Positions 32,756 through 40,368 of a DNA stretch of 64,000 bases are shown here, piece after piece. Both the position numbers and the translations under genes were made by a program. Under the pieces are notes generated by a model. It was given only the letters and a program-made list of their open reading frames with translations, had not been told where the DNA came from and searched no databases. Each line of letters begins with the position of its first letter. Positions within the stretch are counted from its first letter, which is position 1. The DNA comes from Caldilineales bacterium (GTDB taxonomy: Bacteria > Chloroflexota > Anaerolineae > J102): NCBI GenBank assembly GCA_019695115.1, contig JAIBAP010000004.1, positions 62,001 to 126,000 of the forward strand, read 5' to 3'.

Positions 32756-35095
32756 CTATCTCGTGCGCAACAGCCGCAACCCATTCAAAACCACAACCAG
32801 CGTGCTGCCTTCGTGCCCCACCACGCCCAACGGCAAGGGGATGCCCACCGTCAGCGTCGTCGCCGCCAGCAACACCATCATCCCCACAGCAAAAACCATA
32901 TTCTGGGCGACGATGCGCCGCGAACGACGCGAGAGGCGGAGCGCAAACGCCAGCTTGGCCAGATCGTCCGACATCAGCACCACATCTGCCGTCTCCAGCG
33001 CCACATCCGTGCCCGCCGCGCCCATGGCAATCCCCACCGTCGCCACGGCCAAGGCCGGCGCGTCGTTGACGCCGTCGCCCACCATGGCCGTGCGTGCACC
33101 CCTGGCCTGATAGTCCTTCACCACCTGCACCTTGCCCGCCGGCAACAACTCGGCGTGCACCTGGTCGATGCCCAGCTCGCCGGCAATGCGGTCGGCCACC
33201 AGTTTGTGATCCCCCGTCAACATCACAATCGTCTTCACACCGTTGGCGTGCAGGTCGGCCACCGCCCTGGCCGCGATCGGCCGCACCAGATCGGCAATAG
33301 CCAACACACCCAGAAGCCGCCCTGAGCGGTGATCCTCACTGACGAAAATCACCGTCTTGCCTTCCGCCTGCAAATCCTTCACCTGGGGCGGCAAAGCGTC
33401 GCCGCTGTGACCATTCTGGCCAAAAAGCAGGCGTTCGTTCCCCACCACCAGGCTGCGCCCGCCCACCGTCGCCCGCACCCCCTGCCCCGGCGCCGACACG
33501 AAATGCTCCGGCTCGGCCAATACCAGGCCGCGAGCCTGGGCCGCCCGCACGATGGCCCTGGCGATCGGGTGCTCGGAGCGGCGCTCGGCGCTGGCCACCA
33601 GACGCAGAAACTCCGCCTCGGCCAGGGCATCGAAGACGACGACATCGGTCAGTTCCGGCCGGCCGCTAGTGAGGGTGCCGGTCTTGTCGAAGGCGACGGT
33701 ATCGATGGCGGCGGCGTTCTCCAGATGGACGCCGCCCTTGAACAGAACGCCGTTGCGGGCGCCGGCGGCGATGGCCGAAAGGATCGAAGCCGGGGTGCTG
33801 ATCACCAAAGCGCAGGGCGAAGCCACCACCAGCAGCGTGATAGCGCGATAGAACACATCCATGAACGGCCGCTGCAAGACGAAAACGCCCGCCAGCAACA
33901 CCAGCGTCACCGTCGCCAACACACCCACGGCATAGGGATGGGCAAAGCGGTCGATCAGCCGTTGGGTGGGGGCGCGCTCGCTTTGCGCCTCGGCCACCAG
34001 GTCGATGACCTTGGCCAGGGTCGAATCCTTGGCCTCCTTACTGCAGCGGACATCCAGCGCCCCCTCCTGGTTCATCGTCCCGGCAAAGACCTCATCTCCC
34101 AGCCCCTTGCTCACCGGGATCGATTCGCCGGTGATGGCTGCCTGGTCGACCGACGTCTGCCCGCGCACCACCACGCCATCCACCGTCACCTGCTCGCCGG
34201 GGCGGATGACGACGATATCGCCCGGACGCACGGCTTCCACCGGCACCCGCCGCTCGTGCTCGCCCAGCCGCACCGTCGCCTCCGTCGGACGCAGCGCCGT
34301 CAGCGATTCGATAGCGTTGCGCGTCCGGTCCATGGCATATTCCTCCAGCGCACCCGACAAACTGAACAAGAACAGCAGTGTGGCGCCCTCGGCCCATTCA
34401 CCGATGGCCGCCGCCCCAACGGCAGAGGCGATCATCAAAAAATCGACATTGAGCACCCCGTGCCGGAGGTCGCGGGCGGCCTCGCGGGCGCCATCATGCC
34501 CGCCAGCCAGATAGGCCAGGACAAAGAAAACGATGGTGATCTGGGGAAAGGCCGGGATCGGAGCCAACCGCTCGGCCACAATACCCAACACCAGAAACAG
34601 CAACGTCAGCCCGGCCCAGATCAGCCCGATGTTGCGCTGCCAGAACGGCGGCCGAGGCTTGACACTGCGCTCGGCCACCTCGTAGCCTAACTCGGCAATG
34701 CGCCGCTCGACGCTGGCCAGCGCCTCAGCGGCTTGATAGTGCACACCCACCACCCGCGCCGCCGGATTGGCCGAAACCTTGTGAATGCCGGGGATGGCGT
34801 ACAGCTCGCGCTCCAGGTTGAGGGCGCAATTGCGGCAACTGACGCCGCCCAGTTCCAGGGTGCAGCGGCGCATCCGGCTGCCCAGGCGGATGCCCAGGTC
34901 GTCGGCGATGCCCTCGACTTCATCCGGGTCGAGCTGGTTGGGGTCGTAATGCAGATGCAGCACACCGCCGTCGAAATCGATCTGGGCGCCATGAACACCG
35001 CGATGCTGGTGCAGCACCTCCAGCAACAACCGGGCGCACTCGACTCCGTCGTCCTCCGGCAGGACGATGGGCACATCCATCTCACGTTCGAGCAT
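32756..35095 (-). CDS. P1B-4-type metal-transporting ATPase
   Basis: A 779-residue efflux ATPase. Residues 1-75 are a degenerate HMA domain without cysteines, and a second HMA has CRNC (C87, C90). The TGES actuator is at 322-325, the membrane metal site is SPC (426-428), the phosphorylation site is DKTGT (D470), the nucleotide-domain SEHP and GDGVND motifs follow, and HEGST lies near 761-765. SPC together with HEGG/ST marks the P1B-4 class, known to export Fe(II), Co(II) and in some cases Zn/Cd. The ATG at 35095 has GGAGG 7 nt upstream and overlaps the regulator gene by 14 bp. Control by a Fur/PerR-like protein favours iron or cobalt over copper. Confidence 0.88.
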   Translation of the reverse strand: MLEREMDVPIVLPEDDGVECARLLLEVLHQHRGVHGAQIDFDGGVLHLHYDPNQLDPDEVEGIADDLGIRLGSRMRRCTLELGGVSCRNCALNLERELYAIPGIHKVSANPAARVVGVHYQAAEALASVERRIAELGYEVAERSVKPRPPFWQRNIGLIWAGLTLLFLVLGIVAERLAPIPAFPQITIVFFVLAYLAGGHDGAREAARDLRHGVLNVDFLMIASAVGAAAIGEWAEGATLLFLFSLSGALEEYAMDRTRNAIESLTALRPTEATVRLGEHERRVPVEAVRPGDIVVIRPGEQVTVDGVVVRGQTSVDQAAITGESIPVSKGLGDEVFAGTMNQEGALDVRCSKEAKDSTLAKVIDLVAEAQSERAPTQRLIDRFAHPYAVGVLATVTLVLLAGVFVLQRPFMDVFYRAITLLVVASPCALVISTPASILSAIAAGARNGVLFKGGVHLENAAAIDTVAFDKTGTLTSGRPELTDVVVFDALAEAEFLRLVASAERRSEHPIARAIVRAAQARGLVLAEPEHFVSAPGQGVRATVGGRSLVVGNERLLFGQNGHSGDALPPQVKDLQAEGKTVIFVSEDHRSGRLLGVLAIADLVRPIAARAVADLHANGVKTIVMLTGDHKLVADRIAGELGIDQVHAELLPAGKVQVVKDYQARGARTAMVGDGVNDAPALAVATVGIAMGAAGTDVALETADVVLMSDDLAKLAFALRLSRRSRRIVAQNMVFAVGMMVLLAATTLTVGIPLPLGVVGHEGSTLVVVLNGLRLLRTR

Positions 35096-35570
35096 GGCGA
35101 TCCTCCTCACCAGCCGATGTCGGGGCTTCCTGCGACTTGCAGCCGGCGCACAGACCAAAACCATCCACGCGCAACCGGCGCAGATCGAAGTCCGAGACGG
35201 CGCGGATGGCGGCATCGGCCACCTCCAGGCAGTCCAGCGGCAAATCGACAATGCGACCGCAGCCCACGCAGATCAGATTGGCGTGCGGGCTGAGATCGGT
35301 CTCGTAGCGCACCCCCTCGGCGCCGCTCGGAATCTCGATGATCTCGCCCAAGTCGCGCAGCACCTCCAGCGTGTTGTAGACCGTGGCCAGGCTGATGGCC
35401 GGCTGCTCCCGCCGCACCTGTTCGTAGACCTGGCCGGGCGAGGGGTGCGCGCGGCTGGCGGCCAGGTGGCGGCAGATGGCCAGACGCTGGGGCGTCAGGC
35501 GATGGCCGCCCGCTTGCAGGGCGGCAGTCAGCATCTGGTAGCGGTCGGGTTGGGTCTGGGGTGCGTCCAT
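35082..35570 (-). CDS. Fur/PerR-family metalloregulator
   Basis: A 162-residue repressor with a winged helix (SPGQVYEQVRREQPAISLATVYNTLEVLRDLGEI) and a dimerisation domain with YETDLSPHANLICVGCGR. Two CxxC pairs (CVGC and CAGC) would form the structural zinc site. At the PerR regulatory site the first histidine is kept but the second is Asn and the Asp is Glu by my alignment, so peroxide sensing cannot be assumed. It is the first gene of a two-gene operon and probably represses itself and the ATPase through the box at 35757. Confidence 0.88.
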   Translation of the reverse strand: MDAPQTQPDRYQMLTAALQAGGHRLTPQRLAICRHLAASRAHPSPGQVYEQVRREQPAISLATVYNTLEVLRDLGEIIEIPSGAEGVRYETDLSPHANLICVGCGRIVDLPLDCLEVADAAIRAVSDFDLRRLRVDGFGLCAGCKSQEAPTSAGEEDRHART

Positions 35571-35599
35571 ACGGCTTGAGGCGACGATTTGGTGGGCGG

Positions 35600-35756
35600 T
35601 GGTTACTGGTTATTGGTTATTGGTTACTGGTTACTGGTTACTGGTTACTGGTTATTGGTTACTGGTTACTGGTTACTGGTTATTGGTTACTGGTTACTGG
35701 TTACTGCCTACTGATTACTGACCACTGACTACTGACCACTGACCACTGACTACTGA
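35600..35756. repeat. Heptad arrays GGTTACT/GGTTATT then ACTG+NNN
   Basis: About 14 units of GGTTACT/GGTTATT change abruptly at about 35707 to ACTGATT/ACTGACC/ACTGACT units. The array lies inside the predicted 5' leader of the regulator transcript. Confidence 0.92.
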
Positions 35757-35771
35757 TTAGAATTGTTCTAA
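35757..35771 (-). promoter_or_regulatory. PerR/Fur-box-like operator
   Basis: TTAGAA-TTG-TTCTAA is a 15-bp palindrome with the spacing of a PerR box (7-1-7). It lies immediately downstream of the predicted -10, where bound repressor would block initiation. Confidence 0.7.
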
Positions 35772-35800
35772 ATAATAGCATGGCTGGCGCTTCGTGACAA
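35772..35800 (-). promoter_or_regulatory. Sigma70-like promoter of the regulator-ATPase operon
   Basis: TTGTCA (complement of 35795-35800), a 17-bp spacer and TGC-TATTAT (hexamer, complement of 35772-35777) give a near-consensus extended -10 promoter reading toward the regulator gene. Confidence 0.7.
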
Positions 35801-35910
35801 ATCGCACAAGGCCCCAACCGGTCACGCGGAAGAACCTGGGTCAAGCGACCGCTCGGCAACAGATTGAAAGCGGAGTCAGCACCCCCTGGTGCGGCTTGTG
35901 CGCCTATAAG

Positions 35911-35937
35911 TCGCACGTGGGCGTGCTCCACTCCGCC
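35911..35937. repeat. Dispersed short hairpin element, copy 2
   Basis: TCGCACGTGGGCGTGC followed by TCCACTCCGCC matches 16906-16931 with one loop substitution and one inserted C. The GCACG/CGTGC stem is kept. Confidence 0.6.
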
Positions 35938-35954
35938 GAAATTCGTGTTCTCCC

Positions 35955-36287
35955 AAAAAAGCCCAATCAACCACCCACACCAAAACAAACCCCAAAAATA
36001 TCCGTGTTCATCCGTGCCCATCCGTGTCCCCCCCCCCAAAAAAAGCCCAATCAACCACCCACACCAAGACAAACGAACCCAAAAAATCCGTGTTCATCCG
36101 TGCCCATCCGTGTCCCCCCCCCAAAAAAGCCCAATCAACCACCCACACCAAGACAAACGAACCCAAAAAATCCGTGTTCATCCGTGCCCATCCGTGTCCC
36201 CCCCCCCAAAAAAAGCCCAGTCAACCACCCACACCAACAAACGAAAAAATCCGTGTTCATCCGTGCCCATCCGTGTCCCAAAACGAT
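35955..36287. repeat. 84-bp minisatellite, about 3.8 copies
   Basis: Copies can be counted from GCCCAATCAACCACCC at 35961, 36045, 36129 and 36215 (periods 84, 84, 86). Each holds CCGTGTTCATCCGTGCCC and a poly-C/poly-A tract of variable length. The block ends at the stop codon of the phosphoesterase gene. Together with the heptads and promoter this accounts for the 717-bp gap; I see no gene in it. Confidence 0.92.
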
Positions 36288-38585
36288 TTACGGCGGCAAA
36301 TAGCGGATGGTGAGGCGCGGGCGGCTGCTGGGCGTGGTGGATTCACTGCTGGCAAAGTCGAGGCCGTCGGTGTCGCTGGCGTTGGCGAAGATCAAGCCCT
36401 GATTGCGGGCGGGGGTATCGAGCCAGGCTTGAACCAGGGCCACGCCTTCGGGTTTGAGGACGATGGTGTAGCTGCCGGTCTGGGCGGCGCTGACGCTGCC
36501 GAGGACGGTGGCCCCGCGATCCAGACCCCCGCGGGCGCCGGCCGTCTGCCAATACTTGCCGATGGCGTAGATCTTCCAGGTGGCCTGACTCTCGACCCAC
36601 GGCCGCTTCAGCTCATAGATCGAGTAACGAGCAGCGGAGGGGTCGAGGACGGCGACCGTGATCCGGACGTCCTGCACCCTGCTGCCGGCGGGGATGAAGC
36701 CGGCGATGTCCCAGCGGACGAGAGTCGAGAGGTCCTTGCCCGTGCCGGGTGGGTCGTCGCCATCGACCAGCAGTTGGCTGACGCCGCCAAAGACGAGCGT
36801 GTTCCGGCTTTGCGAGAGATAGGTGTCGTCGGTTTTCTGGTAAGTGGTGTTCGGCGCCAGGCCATTCTGGAACGAGATGGTGCGCAAGAGGGAGGGAGTG
36901 GGCGTGATCGTCGGCGTGGCGGTGGGTGCGGCCGTCGCCGTCGGCGTGGCGGTTGGCGTCGCTGTGGCCGTCGCGGTTGGCGTCGGCGTCACTGTCTCGG
37001 TCGGCGTCGGCGTGGCCGCGGGCGGGGGCAAGAAGGAAAGGGTCAGTTTGGGCCGGCTGGCGGCAGCGGCCGCCTGGCTGCTGTAGAAGTCGGCGCCATC
37101 GGTGATCGTGCTGGCGGCCAGGATGAGGCCGTGGTTGCTGCCGGGGTCATCGATCCAGCCCTGGAGGACGGCCAGGCCATCAGGGTTGAAACTGAAGGAG
37201 CGGGCGCCGAGAGCATTGGGGGTGAAGCTGAGCAGCGAGAGCGATGCGCGGTCGGCGGTGCCCTGTGCGCCCGCCATTTGCCAGGGGACGCCGTCTGCCG
37301 CCTGGGTCCAGGTGGCTTCGGCTTCGTTCCAGGGCCTGGCCACAGCAAAGGCGGCGTAGGCCCCGGCCGTGACATTGAAGACATCGACGCTGAGTGTGGC
37401 GGCCGTCAGCTGGCTGCCGGGGGGGAGGGCGCTGAGGTCCCAGCGCAGCAGGCAGGCCAGGTCGTTGCCAGACAGGGGCGGGTCGTCGCCATCCACCAGA
37501 CAAGCCGAATCAGCGCCAAGGTTCTTTTGCGGTTCGGCCTCCGACAGGGTGGCGTCGGCGGCCCCAGCGTAGTCGGCAGCGGGCAGAAGGCCCTGCTGGA
37601 AGGAGATGGTTTGAGGAGGAGGGGGCGGTGGCAGATGGTAGGCGTCCTGCACCTGGCCATCGAGTGAGATGAACTCGAAATCGAGCGTCGTCGCGGTGGC
37701 GGTCACGCGCATAGCGCCCCAATCGGCGTTGTAGCGGGCCTGGCTGCCCTGCACCGGGGCGCCGAAGCCATAGCGCGAGGCTCCGCCCAGACCGTTGACA
37801 AAGTAGACGATGCCATCGCCGGTGATGCGCTCGTAGGTGTGGTCGTGGCCGCTGAGGACCGCATCTGCGCCCCAGGCGGCAAACGGCCACTGCATCCAGG
37901 CGCTGTTGCCGTGGCCGCCGGACGAGAAGGGCGGGTGATGGAAGGCGACCAGGTTCCAGGGCGAGGTGGAGGCGGCGAGTTGGGTCTGGAGCCAGACGGC
38001 CTGGACAGAGTCGGCGGCGGCGCCATCCGGTTCGCTGCTGTTGCTGTTGAGGATGAAGAAGTGCAGCGGCCCCCAGATAAAGTCGTAGTAGCGCTCGTTG
38101 CCGGATGTGGCGGCGAAACCGGCCCCAGGCAGGGCGAAGTAGTCGAGATAGGTGTCGGGGCCGGGGGTGGCGTCGGAGTAGTCGTGGTTGCCCAGCGAGG
38201 GGAAGAAGCGGTTGGTGGCCGCCTGGCCGGTGGGGCAGCGGCTGCCGGTGGTGGTGATGTCTTTGAGGAAGGTGCAGTAGTAGGCGCCGGTGGATTCGTC
38301 GTATTTGGCTGTGCCCACGCCGCCGGCGGTGTTGTAGTAGTCATCGCCGGTGGTGACGATGAAGGCCGGGTTCCACCCTGCCACCAGGTTGGCGACGGCC
38401 GCCTCGGCGCTGTTGTCCATGCCGTAGTCGCCGATGACGGCGAAAGTGACCGGGGTCGTCTGGCTGCGCGGGGCAGCGGGCGGGGCAGCGGGCGCGGCGG
38501 TGGGCGCGGCGCCATCGGCGCGGGCCAGGCCAAGGGCCAGCAGGGGCGCGAGCAGCAAGAGAGAAAGCAAACGCTGTTTGTTCAT
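36288..38585 (-). CDS. Secreted metallophosphoesterase with two DNRLRE-type domains
   Basis: A 765-residue exported protein with a signal peptide (residues 1-23, cut near ARA-DG). The calcineurin/purple-acid-phosphatase-like domain (about 45-320) has D53 (GDYG), GDD at 80-82, GNHD at 132-135, H216-H217, and GHDHTYER at 246-253, a full dimetal set. Two beta-sandwich DNRLRE-type modules (about 335-525 and 570-765) flank a Thr/Pro-rich linker. It may release phosphate outside the cell. It opens the minus-strand secretome island and has its own promoter. Confidence 0.87.
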   Translation of the reverse strand: MNKQRLLSLLLLAPLLALGLARADGAAPTAAPAAPPAAPRSQTTPVTFAVIGDYGMDNSAEAAVANLVAGWNPAFIVTTGDDYYNTAGGVGTAKYDESTGAYYCTFLKDITTTGSRCPTGQAATNRFFPSLGNHDYSDATPGPDTYLDYFALPGAGFAATSGNERYYDFIWGPLHFFILNSNSSEPDGAAADSVQAVWLQTQLAASTSPWNLVAFHHPPFSSGGHGNSAWMQWPFAAWGADAVLSGHDHTYERITGDGIVYFVNGLGGASRYGFGAPVQGSQARYNADWGAMRVTATATTLDFEFISLDGQVQDAYHLPPPPPPQTISFQQGLLPAADYAGAADATLSEAEPQKNLGADSACLVDGDDPPLSGNDLACLLRWDLSALPPGSQLTAATLSVDVFNVTAGAYAAFAVARPWNEAEATWTQAADGVPWQMAGAQGTADRASLSLLSFTPNALGARSFSFNPDGLAVLQGWIDDPGSNHGLILAASTITDGADFYSSQAAAAASRPKLTLSFLPPPAATPTPTETVTPTPTATATATPTATPTATAAPTATPTITPTPSLLRTISFQNGLAPNTTYQKTDDTYLSQSRNTLVFGGVSQLLVDGDDPPGTGKDLSTLVRWDIAGFIPAGSRVQDVRITVAVLDPSAARYSIYELKRPWVESQATWKIYAIGKYWQTAGARGGLDRGATVLGSVSAAQTGSYTIVLKPEGVALVQAWLDTPARNQGLIFANASDTDGLDFASSESTTPSSRPRLTIRYLPP

Positions 38586-38638
38586 GGCGGCATCCCTGTC
38601 ATCGAGCTGGGGTTGGCTCCGTCCTGGAGGTAGACTGA

Positions 38639-38667
38639 AGCTTAGCCATAAGAAGCCGCAAAGTCAA
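38639..38667 (-). promoter_or_regulatory. Sigma70-like promoter of the metallophosphoesterase
   Basis: TTGACT (complement of 38662-38667), a 17-bp spacer and TAAGCT (complement of 38639-38644) lie about 50 bp upstream of the start codon. Confidence 0.65.
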
Positions 38668-38698
38668 TCCGACCGGAGAAGGAGAGAGGCAAAGACAA

Positions 38699-38724
38699 GC
38701 CCCCTGGCGTGTGGGCCAGGGGGC
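38699..38724 (-). terminator. Rho-independent terminator after the 462-residue SdrD_B gene
   Basis: GCCCCCTGGC and GCCAGGGGGC form a perfect 10-bp stem with a 6-nt loop. On the minus strand it is followed by TTGTCTTTG, a moderate U-tract. It lies 39 bp after the gene. Confidence 0.75.
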
Positions 38725-38762
38725 AGGAGGGCAACGAGGCAGGCGGCTGGGGCCGGATGGCG

Positions 38763-40151
38763 TCAGGGCGCCACGATTCCCCAGATCTGGAACCAGGCGT
38801 CTTTGAGGCTATCCGTCTGGTTCTTGAAATAGGCGCCATTGGGGTAGGTGTTGGAACCGCTGAAGCGCGTGAAGTAGGACCGCCCATTGCTGGCGGTGGT
38901 GACAAGGTTGAGGTAATAGGTGGTTCCGGCGGTCAGGGGGCCAATCGGCGAGGCGAAAACCACGGTAGAGGTCTGGAACGATTTGCCGCTCGATGTATTG
39001 GTGATCTGGCTGGATGAGATGTTGATCTGTGACCCGGCCAGCGCCGGGCCATAGCGGCTGGCGCTGAGGGTGAGCATCAGATCGGCGTTGGGCGCGGTGA
39101 TCTCGCGCGAGAGTTGCAGGACGATGTGCGTGAGGCGGTAGCTGCCGCCGCCCACGGCGCCGTAGCGGAAGGATTGCGACCCGCTCTGGCCCTTTTTGAC
39201 CGCCATCTTGTCGCTGCCGCTGGTGTTTTGTTGCAGGAGAGACGGGGCAGGCGAGGTGGTCGGTGTGGCGGTGGCAGGCCGCGTGGGCGTGGCGGTGGGC
39301 GCTGGTGTGGATGTGGGGGTGGCGGTCGGCGCCGGCGTGGCCGTGGCGGTTGGCGTCAGTGTCGGCGTGGCCGTGGGGGGAGGCGCCGTCGTGGTCGTGG
39401 CAGAGGGGGTGGCCGTTGGCGCCACAACCGGCATGGCGATGTCGAGCAGCCAGGTGTTGCCGCTCGCCTGGCTGCTGACCAGCGTCTGTGGGATCACCAA
39501 CGGGTCGGCGGCGCCGGGCCGTTGTGCGCGCACCAGGCGCGGCCCCGGCAACAGCCAGCCAATGCGATAGGCGCCCTGGTCGTCGGTTACCGAAGACCCG
39601 ATCACAGGCTCACCGGGGTCGAACAGGCCATTGCCATTGCTATCGACCAACACCTCCACCAGGGCCTCGGTGACGCCCGGTTCCCCCAGCCCTTGCTCGC
39701 CATCGCCGTTCAGGTCGTCGAAGACGATGCCCGCCAATGTGATCGGCAGGCAGTCGCCGAAGTCGATGCCGGTCACGGGGCCGCCGGCCACATCGACCGT
39801 GCGACCCACCGCCGTTGTGCTGACATAGCCAGCCAAATCGACCTCGATCACCCTGTAGCTGCCGGCGGTGAGAGCGTCAAAGCTATAGCTGCCGTCGGCG
39901 CCGGTCATGACGCCGCTGCTATAGGTTGTGCCCCATGTTGGCGCATCGAGCGCATAGACCATCACACCGGCCAAACCCGATTCGCGCGCGCCACGGATGC
40001 CATTGCCGTCGGCGTCGAAAAAGACGACGCCAGAGATGCTCCCCGTCCCGGCGGCGTGTGTGGGGGCAAGGGAGAAGACAAACAACAAGCTCAGGATCAG
40101 GCTGCTGGCCGCCGCCAGGCTACGCCCGCGGGGGCGATGATGACTTTCCAT
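38763..40151 (-). CDS. Exported SdrD_B-domain protein with Thr/Pro linker and C-terminal beta domain
   Basis: A 462-residue protein with a signal peptide (about 1-34, ending APTHA-AG). Two SdrD_B-like modules follow (about 36-130 and 135-240) with Ca-loop motifs FFDADGNGIRGARESG and FDDLNGDGEQGLGEPG, then a Thr/Pro/Ala linker (about 250-315) and a 145-residue beta-rich C-terminal domain of unknown family. It is probably a surface structural or adhesive protein. The start is MESHHRPRG with GAGGA upstream. The gene has its own promoter, a leader palindrome and a terminator. Confidence 0.8.
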   Translation of the reverse strand: MESHHRPRGRSLAAASSLILSLLFVFSLAPTHAAGTGSISGVVFFDADGNGIRGARESGLAGVMVYALDAPTWGTTYSSGVMTGADGSYSFDALTAGSYRVIEVDLAGYVSTTAVGRTVDVAGGPVTGIDFGDCLPITLAGIVFDDLNGDGEQGLGEPGVTEALVEVLVDSNGNGLFDPGEPVIGSSVTDDQGAYRIGWLLPGPRLVRAQRPGAADPLVIPQTLVSSQASGNTWLLDIAMPVVAPTATPSATTTTAPPPTATPTLTPTATATPAPTATPTSTPAPTATPTRPATATPTTSPAPSLLQQNTSGSDKMAVKKGQSGSQSFRYGAVGGGSYRLTHIVLQLSREITAPNADLMLTLSASRYGPALAGSQINISSSQITNTSSGKSFQTSTVVFASPIGPLTAGTTYYLNLVTTASNGRSYFTRFSGSNTYPNGAYFKNQTDSLKDAWFQIWGIVAP

Positions 40152-40169
40152 GACATGTTCCTCGGGTTT

Positions 40170-40204
40170 CAGGTGCGACGCACTTTGAAAGTGCGTCGCA
40201 CCTG
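40170..40204 (-). promoter_or_regulatory. 35-bp leader palindrome
   Basis: CAGGTGCGACGCACTTT (40170-40186) and its exact reverse complement (40188-40204) surround one base. It lies between the predicted transcription start and the start codon at 40151, so the mRNA would begin with a very stable hairpin. Confidence 0.85.
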
Positions 40205-40220
40205 GTCTAATCGGAAGCAT

Positions 40221-40250
40221 AGCATAGCCTTACAGCATCAAACCTGACAA
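40221..40250 (-). promoter_or_regulatory. Sigma70-like promoter with upstream TGTAAGC box
   Basis: TTGTCA (complement of 40245-40250), an 18-bp spacer and TATGCT (complement of 40221-40226). A TGTAAGC box (complement of 40254-40260) ends 3 nt upstream of the -35. Confidence 0.6.
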
Positions 40251-40277
40251 AATGCTTACAACCTGTCGGCAAAAAAC

Positions 40278-40315
40278 AACAAGGCCCCCTGGCGGAGAAG
40301 CCAGGGGGTCTTGTT
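40278..40315 (-). terminator. Rho-independent terminator after the 3126-residue gene
   Basis: A stem of up to 16 bp (core CCCCCTGGC/GCCAGGGGG, loop GGAGAA on the plus strand) is followed on the minus strand by GTTGTTTTTTG. The core is identical to that of the terminator at 38699. Confidence 0.85.
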
Positions 40316-40368
40316 GGTGAAGGGTCGTGCGCTCGTCCGGTCAGGAGACCGGGACGAAGGGAAAGCGA

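Noticed and set aside
35701-36313. Plus- and minus-strand ORFs across the 84-bp minisatellite
   Set aside because: They translate the repeat unit itself (period 28 codons) and have no ribosome-binding site.
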